Assembly: GCA_005883765.1 (NCBI GenBank)
Contig: VBAQ01000057.1
Location: forward strand, 1 to 36,339
DNA length: 36,339 nucleotides
Source: Bacteroidota bacterium
Lineage (GTDB): Bacteria; Bacteroidota; Bacteroidia; Chitinophagales; Chitinophagaceae
Direction of reading: 5' to 3'
Both the position numbers and the translations under genes were made by a program. Each line of letters starts with the position of its first letter. Positions within the stretch are counted from its first letter, which is position 1. Shown here piece after piece: positions 15,274 to 24,161 of the stretch. Under the pieces are notes generated by a model. It had not been told where the DNA came from. It saw only the letters and a program-made list of their open reading frames with translations, and ran no database searches.

Positions 15274-15311
15274 AAAAAACTCATCTTTGTTCAACAAATA
15301 AATAAAAGTTG

Positions 15312-15393
15312 TGCGGGTGGAGGGACTCGAACCCCCATGCCTTGCGGCGCCAGATCCTAAGTCTGGTATGTCTACCAATTTCACCACACCCGC
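15312..15393 (-). tRNA. tRNA-Leu (anticodon TAG)
   Basis: Acceptor stem GCGGGTG / CACCCGC, long variable arm, T arm GGGGGTTCGAGTCCCTC region and anticodon loop CTTAGGA with TAG. The CCA end is not encoded. It lies 38 bp ahead of the trigger factor start codon on the same strand, probably in one transcript. Its first 27 bases are repeated upstream. Confidence 0.95.
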
Positions 15394-15445
15394 TCTTTAC
15401 GTTCGATCAAACAAATATTTTAATATCGTTGCGGCGTCCCGCCCT
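15367..15445. repeat. 79-bp direct repeat, copy A (contains the 5' third of tRNA-Leu)
   Basis: Identical to 15455-15533 over 79 bases. It covers the first 27 bases of tRNA-Leu and its upstream flank. The spacer between copies (GCGGCGGGA) completes a TCCCGCC / GGCGGGA hairpin at 15437-15454. Confidence 0.95.
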
Positions 15446-15454
15446 GCGGCGGGA

Positions 15455-15533
15455 TATGTCTACCAATTTCACCACACCCGCTCTTTACGTTCGATCAAAC
15501 AAATATTTTAATATCGTTGCGGCGTCCCGCCCT
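15455..15533. repeat. 79-bp direct repeat, copy B (tRNA-Leu 5' fragment)
   Basis: An exact copy of 15367-15445. It holds a tRNA-Leu 5' remnant (15455-15481 on the minus strand) without the rest of the tRNA, upstream of the intact gene. Confidence 0.95.
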
Positions 15534-15580
15534 TCTGAAACTCTTGAACTCTGAAGCTCTTAAACTTTCAAAATGGGCTG

Positions 15581-15588
15581 CAAATGTA
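15581..15588 (-). promoter_or_regulatory. Candidate promoter -7 box for tRNA-Leu / tig
   Basis: Minus-strand TACATTTG matches TAnnTTTG. It lies upstream of both the tRNA-Leu fragment and the intact tRNA-Leu, so a transcript would include the duplicated fragment. Confidence 0.45.
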
Positions 15589-15628
15589 GGCCAATTCCGA
15601 TAAAGAAAGAGGAAGCTTTTGCGTAAAT

Positions 15629-17860
15629 TTGTCAACTGTGGAAACCGTTGCACAAATACCTAAATATAACCTAAGCGAGGAACAGGAAAAAAAGCTGATA
15701 CTTCGTGAATATCGTGCGTTGCTGCGCAGTTTGAAATCAAAGCTCAAGCCCGGTGACCGAAAGACGATCCGCCTTGCTTTCGAAATGGCCGCCGATGCAC
15801 ACAAAACCATGCGCCGAAAAAGTGGCGAACCCTACATACTTCACCCGTTAGCCGTCGCAAGAATTTGCGTAGAAGAAATTGGTCTCGGTATTCGCTCAAC
15901 GATTTGCTCGCTATTGCATGATACGGTCGAGGATACGGACATATCGCTCGAAGAAGTTGAAAGAGATTTCGGAAATGAGATCGCCAGGATCGTCGATGGA
16001 CTTACAAAAATTTCTAATGTTATAGACGTCAATGCATCCAAGCAGGCAGAAAATTTTAAAAAGATATTACTCACTCTCACTGATGACCCGCGTGTTATCC
16101 TGATTAAATTGGCTGACCGTCTCCACAACATGCGTACTCTCGAGAGCATGAAAAGAGAGAAGCAATTGAAGATCGCTTCAGAAACAGTATATGTATATGC
16201 ACCATTAGCTCACCGCATGGGCTTATATAATATCAAGACGGAAATGGAAGACCTCGCCATGAAATTTCTGGAGCCCGAGACTTACAAAGAAATTGCGCAA
16301 AAACTCGCTGAGACAAAAAGAGAACGAACAAAATATATCAATGAGTTCATAAAGCCCCTCGATGAGAAACTCGAAAAAACCGGGTTTGATTTTGAAATTT
16401 ATGGTCGACCTAAGAGCATTCATTCCATTTGGACCAAGATGAAGAAAAAAGGAGTGGCTTTTGAAGAGGTGTATGATCTTTTTGCGATCCGCGTTATCTT
16501 AAAGTCTCCGGCAGAAAGAGAAAAGGAAGATTGCTGGAAAGTATACTCCCTGATAACGGATGAATACACACCCTCTCCGGAAAGATTGAGAGACTGGTTG
16601 AGCAATCCGAAGAGTAATGGGTACGAAGCGTTGCACACCACGGTAATGGGGCCTGAAGGCCGGTGGGTAGAGGTGCAGATACGGACAAAAAGGATGAATG
16701 AAATTGCGGAGAAAGGTTTGGCAGCCCACTGGAACGGTCCTGATGAAAGTCGCTTTGACAAATGGTTCCAGCAAATACGCGAGGTCATTTCGGCCGAAGG
16801 CACGGATGGAATTGATTTTCTTCAAGACTTCAAAACCAGTTTTCTTGCTGAAGAAATTTATGTGTACACTCCGAAAGGTGATGTTAAGATGCTGCCGGTT
16901 GGTTCAACAGCATTGGACTTTGCATTTTCTATTCATAGCGCCATTGGCGTGAAATGCATTGGTGCAAAACTGAACCATAAACTTGTTCCTATCAGCCAAA
17001 AATTACGCAGCGGTGACCAGGTTGAGATCATTACGAGTAATAAACAAAAACCATCAGAAGATTGGTTGACCTTCGTTGTTACTGCAAAGGCAAAAAGTAA
17101 AATAAAGGACGCGTTAAAAGAAGAGAAGCGAAAAATAGCGGAAGATGGAAAGTACACTTTGCAAAAGAAACTGGAAGGAACTGGTGCAGCATTTTCTCAA
17201 CATAATATTGATGAGGTTGTAAGCTGGTACAAGCTGAGCTCACCCCTGGACCTTTTTTACCAGGTTGCCATTAAGAACATTGACCTAAAAGATTTGAAGG
17301 AATTTAAAGTGCATGGAGACAGGCTTGAACCACCCAAACCGGTGAAACAATTACCTGAGTTAAAACCAGAAGTAGTTCCGACAATTTCAAAAAAAGAAAC
17401 CGAGCTAATTATTTTCGGCGAAAGCAGTGATAAAATTGTTTATAATCTAGCTAATTGTTGTAAGCCCATACCGGGAGATGACGTGTTTGGTTTTGTCACC
17501 ACGGGTAAAGGATTGACAATTCATCGCACGAACTGTCCGAATGCAGCGAAATTACTAGCCAATTATGGACATCGGGTTGTGAAAACAAAATGGGCGAAGA
17601 ACAAAGAGATCTCATTCCTGACCGGTTTGCGAATCATTGGACTAGATGATGTTGGAGTAGTAAATAAGATTACCAATCTTATTTCCGGAGAAATGAAGAT
17701 CAATATAGCTGCCATAACGATCGAAGCAAAAGAAGGCTTGTTTGAGGGGAATATGAAAGTGTATGTGCATGACAAAGAAGAGCTCGACGATCTTGTGAGC
17801 AAGCTGAGAGCACTGACGGGTATACATTCTGTTGATCGTTTTGACACCGAGACGCTGTGA
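15629..17860 (+). CDS. spoT: Bifunctional (p)ppGpp synthetase / hydrolase (RelA/SpoT)
   Basis: The 743-residue stringent-response enzyme makes and degrades (p)ppGpp. The HD hydrolase domain is intact: His58, His72, His97-Asp98 and the ED of HDTVEDT. The synthetase domain has GRPKSIHSIWTKMKKKG and GYEALHTTVMG...VEVQIRT. A TGS domain (IYVYTPKGDVKMLPVGSTAL, around residue 410) and a C-terminal ACT domain follow. Both activities should therefore be present, as usual for the single long RSH of Bacteroidota. The start is TTG 15629, giving MSTVETVAQIPKYNLSEEQE. It is transcribed divergently from tRNA-Leu/tig. Confidence 0.95.
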   Translation: MSTVETVAQIPKYNLSEEQEKKLILREYRALLRSLKSKLKPGDRKTIRLAFEMAADAHKTMRRKSGEPYILHPLAVARICVEEIGLGIRSTICSLLHDTVEDTDISLEEVERDFGNEIARIVDGLTKISNVIDVNASKQAENFKKILLTLTDDPRVILIKLADRLHNMRTLESMKREKQLKIASETVYVYAPLAHRMGLYNIKTEMEDLAMKFLEPETYKEIAQKLAETKRERTKYINEFIKPLDEKLEKTGFDFEIYGRPKSIHSIWTKMKKKGVAFEEVYDLFAIRVILKSPAEREKEDCWKVYSLITDEYTPSPERLRDWLSNPKSNGYEALHTTVMGPEGRWVEVQIRTKRMNEIAEKGLAAHWNGPDESRFDKWFQQIREVISAEGTDGIDFLQDFKTSFLAEEIYVYTPKGDVKMLPVGSTALDFAFSIHSAIGVKCIGAKLNHKLVPISQKLRSGDQVEIITSNKQKPSEDWLTFVVTAKAKSKIKDALKEEKRKIAEDGKYTLQKKLEGTGAAFSQHNIDEVVSWYKLSSPLDLFYQVAIKNIDLKDLKEFKVHGDRLEPPKPVKQLPELKPEVVPTISKKETELIIFGESSDKIVYNLANCCKPIPGDDVFGFVTTGKGLTIHRTNCPNAAKLLANYGHRVVKTKWAKNKEISFLTGLRIIGLDDVGVVNKITNLISGEMKINIAAITIEAKEGLFEGNMKVYVHDKEELDDLVSKLRALTGIHSVDRFDTETL

Positions 17861-17948
17861 TATTCGCCGCTCACTGTCTCACTCGAATTTTTCCGATGAA
17901 TTATTATTCACATTTCAGAATATTTCAAAAAAGCAATTTCCCAATAAT

Positions 17949-17956
17949 TATTTTTG
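17949..17956 (+). promoter_or_regulatory. Candidate purA promoter -7 box
   Basis: TATTTTTG matches TAnnTTTG, 57 bases before the purA ATG, in a 153-bp spacer with no other signal that I can see. Confidence 0.4.
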
Positions 17957-18013
17957 CCAGCGCTAAAGGAAGGTAGAAACACTCGATTGACAATTCTAAA
18001 TAATCAATACTAA

Positions 18014-19279
18014 ATGGTTGATGTAATTCTTGGCCTCCAATGGGGTGATGAAGGGAAGGGAAAGATTGTTGATTTTTTTGCAAACGATTATGATCTGATA
18101 GCCCGGTTCCAGGGCGGGCCTAACGCCGGCCATACTTTGTACGTAAACGATAAAAAGATAGTGCTACACCAGATACCTTCTGGTGTTTTTCATGAAGGGG
18201 TCATAAATCTCGTGGGAAATGGGGTTGTACTTGATCCGGTAACGTTAAAAAGAGAATGCGATACAGTTTCATCTTTTGGGATCGACTTTAGAAAAAATTT
18301 ATTTATCGCTGAGCGTACACATCTTATTCTTCCAACCCATCGTGCCCTGGATAAAGCGGCCGAACTTTCAAAAGGCAATGATAAGATAGGATCAACTTTG
18401 AAGGGCATTAGTCCGGCTTATATGGATAAAACCGGCAGAAATGGTCTGAGGGTCGGAGACCTGTTGGATAAAAATTTCACAACCGCGTATATCAAACTTA
18501 GGTTAAAGCATCAAAAGCTTCTAGACAATTATGCATTCAACGAGGATATTTCTGCGTGGGAAGAAGAATTTTTTGAAGCGGTAGAATTTTTGAAGCACTT
18601 GAATATTGTCAATGGTGAATATTTCATTAATTCCAAGTTGCAACAGGGCAAAAAAGTTTTGGCGGAAGGTGCGCAGGGCAGCATGCTTGATATAGATTTC
18701 GGGACTTTTCCTTTTGTCACGTCGTCCAGCACCATAACGGCCGGCGTGTGCAGTGGCCTGGGTGTAGCACCACAAAAAATCGGCGAAGTGATTGGAGTTA
18801 CTAAAGCCTATTGTACCCGCGTGGGCAGCGGCCCGTTTCCTACGGAACTAAATGATGAAACGGGCGAAAAATTACGACAAGTGGGTAATGAATTTGGGGC
18901 AACAACCGGCCGACCACGTCGCTGCGGTTGGATCGACCTGGTCGCTCTTCGATTTGCTTGTATGGTAAATGGTGTTACAAAACTTGTTATGACAAAAGCT
19001 GATGTTCTGGATGTTTTTACGGAATTGAAAATTTGTACGTCGTATAAACTGAATGGTAAGGATAGCACAGAGATCCCTTTTCAAATGACCAGGATCAATA
19101 TTGAACCAGTTTATAAAGACTTCATGGGGTGGAATGTTTCCACAAGTGCAGCGAAACTGCCGGAAGAATTGCCTGTAGCCATGAAACAGTACGTTGAATT
19201 TATTAACGAGACTGTTGGCATTCATATTCAATACATCTCAAATGGCCCGGGCAGGGAACAGATAATTTCGTTACGATAA
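18014..19279 (+). CDS. purA: Adenylosuccinate synthetase
   Basis: PurA catalyses IMP + aspartate + GTP to adenylosuccinate, the first committed step to AMP. The 421-residue protein starts MVDVILGLQWGDEGKGKIVD with the P-loop-like GDEGKGK and catalytic Asp; NAGHT carries the catalytic His. TGRPRRCGWIDLVALRFA and ISNGPGREQIISL are further family signatures. Length and ends are normal. It lies between the (p)ppGpp synthetase and the acidic protein gene. (p)ppGpp is known to inhibit PurA in other bacteria, so the adjacency to spoT may be meaningful, though that is inference. Confidence 0.97.
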   Translation: MVDVILGLQWGDEGKGKIVDFFANDYDLIARFQGGPNAGHTLYVNDKKIVLHQIPSGVFHEGVINLVGNGVVLDPVTLKRECDTVSSFGIDFRKNLFIAERTHLILPTHRALDKAAELSKGNDKIGSTLKGISPAYMDKTGRNGLRVGDLLDKNFTTAYIKLRLKHQKLLDNYAFNEDISAWEEEFFEAVEFLKHLNIVNGEYFINSKLQQGKKVLAEGAQGSMLDIDFGTFPFVTSSSTITAGVCSGLGVAPQKIGEVIGVTKAYCTRVGSGPFPTELNDETGEKLRQVGNEFGATTGRPRRCGWIDLVALRFACMVNGVTKLVMTKADVLDVFTELKICTSYKLNGKDSTEIPFQMTRINIEPVYKDFMGWNVSTSAAKLPEELPVAMKQYVEFINETVGIHIQYISNGPGREQIISLR

Positions 19280-19417
19280 GTATAGCCTAACTTATATATG
19301 TTAGTTTAGGCAAACGCTAGGTACAATTGCGCAAAGAGAAGGCAAAAAAATAATTTTTAAAAAATTTGGCGATTTAAAAACTTCGTTGAAATTTACACTT
19401 TACTAATCCTATAGATT

Positions 19418-19852
19418 ATGGCGAGTAAATCCGACAAGGCGAAAAAATCCTTAGGAAAAACAAAAACCGAATCCAAGGAGCCGGAAAAAAAGGCTTCTTC
19501 AAAACCAAAAAAACAATTAGAAGAAGACGACGATGATCTTGATGACGATGATGAGATGGATAGCCCCGCATCAAAAAAAAGCAAAGTCGTAGCCTCTCCA
19601 AAAAAGACTTCTGCAGAAGAGGACGATGACGATGATGTGGAGGAAGAAGTGGATGAATGGGATAAGGTAGAAGAGGAGGAAAATTGGGATCCGGATTTTG
19701 AAGAATTTGATATTCCAAAATCGAAGGCAAAAAAAAGCGGAGGTAAGAAAGGCGCCGACGATGATGATGATTTTAAACTCGATGAGGAGTTTAAGGACAT
19801 GGATCTTTTCAATGAGCGCGGTTTTGATGATGATGATGAAGACGACTTCTAA
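19418..19852 (+). CDS. Highly acidic low-complexity protein with Lys-rich blocks
   Basis: The 144-residue protein has a basic Lys/Ser-rich start (MASKSDKAKKSLGKTKTESK). Long Asp/Glu runs follow (EEDDDDLDDDDEMD, AEEDDDDDVEEEVDEWD). It also contains the non-repetitive block EENWDPDFEEFDIPKSKAKK, a second Lys/Gly linker and the tail DEEFKDMDLFNERGFDDDDE. It is predicted to be disordered and strongly charged-segmented. From memory, orthologues in Chitinophagaceae keep the WDPDFEEFDIPKSK block while the Asp runs vary, which argues for a real gene. No enzymatic domain is seen and no function is known. It starts 14 bp ahead of pabB and may share its transcript. Confidence 0.75.
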   Translation: MASKSDKAKKSLGKTKTESKEPEKKASSKPKKQLEEDDDDLDDDDEMDSPASKKSKVVASPKKTSAEEDDDDDVEEEVDEWDKVEEEENWDPDFEEFDIPKSKAKKSGGKKGADDDDDFKLDEEFKDMDLFNERGFDDDDEDDF

Positions 19853-19866
19853 TTTTTCTATAAAAG

Positions 19867-21168
19867 TTGAATCACGCAACCAGCACCAACTGCATTTTTC
19901 CTGTTATTAATTTTACACAAGTAAAAGAAAAGGTGTTGAACTGGGCAGATCGGTTCAACACTTTTTGTTTTTTGGACAATCATCAATACAAGTCCAGGCT
20001 GCATACGGTTGAATGCGTACTTGCCGCAGGTGCCGCAAATTTTCTAATGGCAGATACAGGAAATGCCCTTGAGAAATTGCAGGAATTTATTTCTGCGGAT
20101 CGGAGATGGCTATTTGGCCACCTGGGGTATGATCTGAAGAATGAGATTGAAAATGTTCATTCTTCGAACTTAGACAAGGTTCAATTCCCTGATCTTTATT
20201 TCTTTCAGCCGGAGATCTTGATAAAGTTTGATGGCAAGCAAATGTTCATTAAAAGTTCAAACAGGGATGCTGGGGAAATATATGATGAAATTTTGAGGGC
20301 TGGAGATCCAAGCCCCGTTATACCGGGCCCAATAAACATTCAGAGCCGGATCGGGAAGCAAGAGTATATTTCTATTATTCAGAAATTAAAACGGAATATT
20401 CTTCGAGGTGATTGTTACGAAATAAATTTTTGTCAGGAATTTTTCGCCGAGGATGTTATTATCGATCCAGTAGATGTTTATAAGAAATTGTCCGCTGTAT
20501 CGCCGAATCCATTTTCGGGGTTTTACAAACTCGCTAACAAGTATTTGCTGTGCGCAAGTCCTGAAAGATTTTTAAAGAAGAAAGGGAATAAGCTCATATC
20601 TCAGCCAATAAAAGGAACTTCCAAAAGAGATCGTGATAAAGTTGAAGACGATGAGTTTAAAGAGGAATTGCGGCAAAGCGCAAAAGATCGTTCGGAGAAT
20701 GTAATGGTGGTAGATCTTATCCGAAATGACCTTTCAAAGATTTGCCTGGAAGGCACGGTAAAAGTAGATGAACTCTATGGAGTTTATTCCTTCCCGCAGG
20801 TGCATCAAATGATCTCAACAATAAGTGGAGAATTAAAACCGGATATTTCGTTTAAAGAAATAATAAAAGCAACTTTTCCAATGGGCTCAATGACGGGCGC
20901 GCCAAAGAAAAGGGTGTTGGAACTGATCGAGCAATATGAAAAAACGAAACGGGGAATTTTCTCCGGCGCTATTGGTTATATAACCCCTGAAGGTGATTTT
21001 GATTTCAACGTTGTGATAAGAAGCATCATGTACAATGCGAATAACAGCTATCTTTCTTTTCAAACAGGATCAGGTATCACTTTTTACAGCGAGGCTGACA
21101 AAGAGTGGGAGGAATGTTTGCTGAAGGCAGAGGCCATTAGGGAAGTGCTCGTGCGTAATCAAGTTTAA
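19867..21168 (+). CDS. pabB: Aminodeoxychorismate synthase component I (PabB-like chorismate-binding enzyme)
   Basis: The 433-residue member of the anthranilate synthase I / PabB family converts chorismate with ammonia for p-aminobenzoate (folate). The motif is PIKGT (247-251). The lysine here (Lys249) is characteristic of PabB, whereas TrpE has PIAGT. DLIRNDLSKICLEGTV, FPMGSMTGAPKKR and FQTGSGITFYSEADKEWEEC are the metal- and substrate-binding regions. The N-terminal domain is short. The start is TTG 19867, 14 bp after the acidic gene; a later start cannot be excluded. No glutaminase (PabA/TrpG) gene is in the window. The stop overlaps the convergent transglycosylase gene. Confidence 0.88.
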   Translation: MNHATSTNCIFPVINFTQVKEKVLNWADRFNTFCFLDNHQYKSRLHTVECVLAAGAANFLMADTGNALEKLQEFISADRRWLFGHLGYDLKNEIENVHSSNLDKVQFPDLYFFQPEILIKFDGKQMFIKSSNRDAGEIYDEILRAGDPSPVIPGPINIQSRIGKQEYISIIQKLKRNILRGDCYEINFCQEFFAEDVIIDPVDVYKKLSAVSPNPFSGFYKLANKYLLCASPERFLKKKGNKLISQPIKGTSKRDRDKVEDDEFKEELRQSAKDRSENVMVVDLIRNDLSKICLEGTVKVDELYGVYSFPQVHQMISTISGELKPDISFKEIIKATFPMGSMTGAPKKRVLELIEQYEKTKRGIFSGAIGYITPEGDFDFNVVIRSIMYNANNSYLSFQTGSGITFYSEADKEWEECLLKAEAIREVLVRNQV

Positions 21169-22214
21169 TCGCTTACTGGAGCCAGTAACAACCTTAGAGA
21201 TTCTTCCAAAATTTGATATTTTTTGGTATTGAACGTGTCCATTTTATCGGCAGGCAACCGCAGGTCAAACGTTCCTTTCACTGCGATCTGCTTATCGAAG
21301 TTCGGATTGTAGCGGTTGAAGCTGGCAATATCCATCATGATATTTTTAGCGAGAATAATTGAATTGTATTTACCCGAAATGGTTTGAAGTTTTGAATTTT
21401 GAAGCTCCGCGTCACTTAGAATATTTTTTCCTTTTTCGGGAATGTCTTTTGCTTCTTCCTTAGTAACTGTTGTAATGCCACCATTGCCTTCCATGATATA
21501 ATGGGTGGCTATGAATTTTTTTACATGATTGCGGCTCTCTTCAGGCAGATAATTTTGAAGATCCCAAAAATTGCGGCTACCACTTTTTCTGATGGCATGA
21601 TCTACATTTCCAACTCCGCCGTTGTAAGCAGCAATGACCAGGAGCCAGTCGCCGTAAGTTGAAAAAAGTTCTTTAAGGTATCTTGCCGCGGCATGAGTGC
21701 TTTTATAATAATCTGTCCTTTCATCGAGATAAGGACTCACTTTAAGCCCCATTCGCCGGGCGGTACCCGGCATAAACTGCCACGGACCCACAGCGCCGGC
21801 CCACGACAGGGCAAATGACCTTAGGTCGGATTCAATTACCGCAAGATATTTTAACTCACCGGGAAGCCCGTGAGCATTGAGAATTTCCTGCATCATGTCA
21901 AAATAAGGCCTGCCCCAGCCTTTCATTTGTTCTAACTGCCTTGAGTGCCGTAGCATATAATCCTGGACGAAGCTGATTGCTCTTGGATTCAATTGGATGG
22001 AATAATTTTCGACGTCGGTCGGAGTCGTCACAAATAGGTCTCTGAATGCTCTTCTCGGGTCATTGAGGGTCTTCTTGATGGCTTCGTTGTGAACACCTGT
22101 GTCACGTTGAGTCGTTGGGAGAGGATCTGTTTGTTGTGAGCCGGCTACCTCTGGATACAAACACGCAAGCAAACCGGAAACTATATGGAACAAAAAATTT
22201 TTGACTAACCTCAT
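21165..22214 (-). CDS. Lytic transglycosylase, SLT domain (MltD-like)
   Basis: A 349-residue exported protein with an N-terminal signal (MRLVKNFLFHIVSGLLACLY; the LLAC could be a weak lipobox). It has a GH23 goose-lysozyme-type SLT domain at residues about 105-235. The catalytic glutamate is in YLAVIESDLRSFALSWAGAV, followed by GPWQFMPGTARRMGL and the VIAAYNGGVGNV motif. Such enzymes cleave the peptidoglycan glycan strand to 1,6-anhydro products in the periplasm. Unlike E. coli MltD, no LysM repeats are present; the C-terminal about 100 residues resemble a degenerate MltD tail (YNPNFDKQI...TFDLRLP). It is convergent with pabB with a 4-bp overlap. Confidence 0.88.
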   Translation of the reverse strand: MRLVKNFLFHIVSGLLACLYPEVAGSQQTDPLPTTQRDTGVHNEAIKKTLNDPRRAFRDLFVTTPTDVENYSIQLNPRAISFVQDYMLRHSRQLEQMKGWGRPYFDMMQEILNAHGLPGELKYLAVIESDLRSFALSWAGAVGPWQFMPGTARRMGLKVSPYLDERTDYYKSTHAAARYLKELFSTYGDWLLVIAAYNGGVGNVDHAIRKSGSRNFWDLQNYLPEESRNHVKKFIATHYIMEGNGGITTVTKEEAKDIPEKGKNILSDAELQNSKLQTISGKYNSIILAKNIMMDIASFNRYNPNFDKQIAVKGTFDLRLPADKMDTFNTKKYQILEESLRLLLAPVSD

Positions 22215-22314
22215 TACGATTCATTTTATCAGGAGACTTTATCTGTCCGATTGATCTTTCTACCTAGGCCCTGGGCGAAGCCGCTACGCCTCCAGCTCCA
22301 ATGAATTAGGTTTT

Positions 22315-23757
22315 TTAGTGGACTGAGAGCTCCATTAATTGCTTCGAAACCTGCAACAAAGATACTTCATTAAACTCGCTGGTCATTGCCTGGAGGCCAA
22401 AAGGCATGCCAGCACTGTGTTTGAAGAGGGGAAGAGAAATTGCGGGACAGCCTACAAGGTTTGCCATAACAGTGAAAATGTCGGCGAGATACATGGCGAT
22501 AGGATCATTCATCTTTTCGCCGATCTTGAAAGCAGGGCTGGGCGAAGTCGGCATTAAAATAAAATCATAATTTTTAAAGATCTCTTTTGTCTTCTTTACA
22601 AGTAATTGTCTTACCTGCTGAGCTTTTGTAAAATAAGCATCATAATAACCGGTACTCAAAACAAATGTGCCTAGCATGATGCGCCTCTTGACCTCTTTGC
22701 CAAAGCCTTCCGAACGGTTGAATTTATAAAATTCAGTGAGATCAGAGACGGTTTGCTTGGTTCTGTACCCGTATCTCACTCCATCATACCTCGAAAGATT
22801 TGACGATGCTTCGGCTGTAGTTAGCACATAGTAAGCAGGCACGATGTAATCCAGGTAGTCAAATTGCACCGCCTCGACGGCGTGATCATTTTCTTTCAGT
22901 TTCTCTATGGTATTCTTGATTGACCTGGCAATTTCTTTGTCAAGACTCGGGTGGTCGAGAGCTTCATTAAAATAGGCAAAATGATATTTCTTATTTTGGT
23001 TTTCGGATAGCTTCCCGGCGTAATTGGCGGCTTCACTTTGTGAAACTGTTGCGTCATAAGCATCCGGACCCGAAATCACTTGAAGTACTTTAGCCACATC
23101 ATCAATGCGATTTGCAAAAATTCCGATCTGGTCAAATGAGGAAGCGTATGCTATCAGGCCGTGGCGTGATACGCGGCCATAGGTCGGCTTTAATCCAATT
23201 ATGCCACAGAAATCTGCAGGCTGACGCACGGATCCGCCCGTGTCACTGCCCAAAGAAACCATGCAAAGACCTGCCTGCACTGCCACAGCAGAACCACCCG
23301 AGGAACCACCGGGAATCCGTGTTTCATCCAGTGCATTCAAGACTTTTCCATAAGCGGAATTTTCGTTGGTTGACCCCATGGCAAATTCATCGCAATTACA
23401 GCTTCCAATTATGATAGCTTCCTCTCGTAACAATTTTTCTGTAGCGGTGGCGGAATAGATGGAAGTAAATCCATTTAGAATTTTAGAAGAAGCAGTGAGA
23501 CGATGCTCCTTGTAAGCAATAATATCTTTTAGAGCGATTACCACACCGTGCAATGAACCCATCGGCTTGCCGGCATTCCGTTTCATATCAAGCTGGTCAG
23601 CCTTCCTTAAAGCTTCATCAGCATACACTTCAACAAAGGCATTCAGATGTTTTGTGGAATCAATTTGTCTAAGAAAGTGTTCAACTGCTTGCCGGCAAGT
23701 CACAATGCCGTCACGCAATTGCGCATGAAATTGCCCAATGGAAAAAAACTCAAACAA
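22315..23757 (-). CDS. gatA: Asp-tRNA(Asn)/Glu-tRNA(Gln) amidotransferase subunit A
   Basis: This is the glutaminase/amidase subunit of GatCAB, which converts misacylated Glu-tRNA-Gln or Asp-tRNA-Asn. The Ser-cisSer-Lys triad is in place: Lys77 (VIALKDII), Ser152 (PGGSSGGSAVAV) and nucleophile Ser176 (GSDTGGSVRQPADFCG). The zone DEFAMGSTNENSAYG is a GatA hallmark distinguishing it from general amidases. The 480-residue length is normal. gatB and gatC are not in the window. It follows tatA by about 55 bp in the same direction. Confidence 0.95.
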   Translation of the reverse strand: MFEFFSIGQFHAQLRDGIVTCRQAVEHFLRQIDSTKHLNAFVEVYADEALRKADQLDMKRNAGKPMGSLHGVVIALKDIIAYKEHRLTASSKILNGFTSIYSATATEKLLREEAIIIGSCNCDEFAMGSTNENSAYGKVLNALDETRIPGGSSGGSAVAVQAGLCMVSLGSDTGGSVRQPADFCGIIGLKPTYGRVSRHGLIAYASSFDQIGIFANRIDDVAKVLQVISGPDAYDATVSQSEAANYAGKLSENQNKKYHFAYFNEALDHPSLDKEIARSIKNTIEKLKENDHAVEAVQFDYLDYIVPAYYVLTTAEASSNLSRYDGVRYGYRTKQTVSDLTEFYKFNRSEGFGKEVKRRIMLGTFVLSTGYYDAYFTKAQQVRQLLVKKTKEIFKNYDFILMPTSPSPAFKIGEKMNDPIAMYLADIFTVMANLVGCPAISLPLFKHSAGMPFGLQAMTSEFNEVSLLQVSKQLMELSVH

Positions 23758-23812
23758 AAGCAGGCGCTTTTATTGATGAATAAAAAATAAGAGAGGAGTT
23801 GCTATTGTTGGA

Positions 23813-24025
23813 TCAGGAAGGAGTCTTTGTTTCATTCACGCTGTTCACATTATCTTCAATTTCTTTTCTCACATTATTTTTCGCATCGTTGAATTCACGA
23901 ACTCCACGTCCTAAACCTCTCATTAGCTCGGGAATTTTGCGACCACCAAATAACAATAAAACAATTACGAGAATAATGATAATCTCCTGCGTACCCAGCA
24001 CACCTAATAAATTAGCTTGTATCAT
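23813..24025 (-). CDS. tatA: Sec-independent protein translocase subunit TatA/TatE
   Basis: A 70-residue protein with one transmembrane helix ([20 protein letters not shown], residues 14-33). The invariant FGxxKxPE hinge and the amphipathic helix [17 protein letters not shown] follow, then a hydrophilic tail. TatA oligomerises to form the export passage for folded proteins carrying twin-arginine signals. No tatC is adjacent. It lies between rplL (after the terminator) and gatA, so it needs its own promoter. Confidence 0.93.
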   Translation of the reverse strand: MIQANLLGVLGTQEIIIILVIVLLLFGGRKIPELMRGLGRGVREFNDAKNNVRKEIEDNVNSVNETKTPS

Positions 24026-24113
24026 AGTTTTAAATTAGTGATCAAATATACTAAGGTCTTTAACACTATTCAAGATTAATCGGTTATTAACCAAATTACA
24101 ACGAGAAGGTGAC

Positions 24114-24141
24114 ATAATAAAAAAAGGCCCTACCAGGGCCT
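24114..24141 (-). terminator. Rho-independent terminator of the rplKAJL operon
   Basis: AGGCCCT / AGGGCCT stem with a 3-nt loop and T run on the minus strand, 20 bases after the rplL stop. It marks the end of the operon before tatA. Confidence 0.85.
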
Positions 24142-24161
24142 CTTTCAACGATCAAGTTTTA

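Noticed and set aside
15274-15387. An N-terminal extension of trigger factor beginning MVKLVDIPDLGSGAARHGGS
   Set aside because: It is the translation of the tRNA-Leu gene and its flank; the true trigger factor start is ATG 15273.
15309-15554. Plus-strand open frames over tRNA-Leu (MRVEGLEPPCLAAP type)
   Set aside because: They are antisense translations of a tRNA gene, a well-known false prediction; the repeats there come from the 79-bp duplication.
19284-19315. Inverted repeat GCCTAAC / GTTAGTTTAGGC after purA as a terminator
   Set aside because: The arms pair only partly and no T run follows, so I did not list it as a terminator.
19393-19812. Minus-strand serine-rich frame opposite the acidic gene
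   Set aside because: The Ser runs are the mirror of Asp codons (GAT/GAC read as ATC/GTC or TCA/TCG). The plus-strand frame has the conserved-looking block and the right spacing to pabB.
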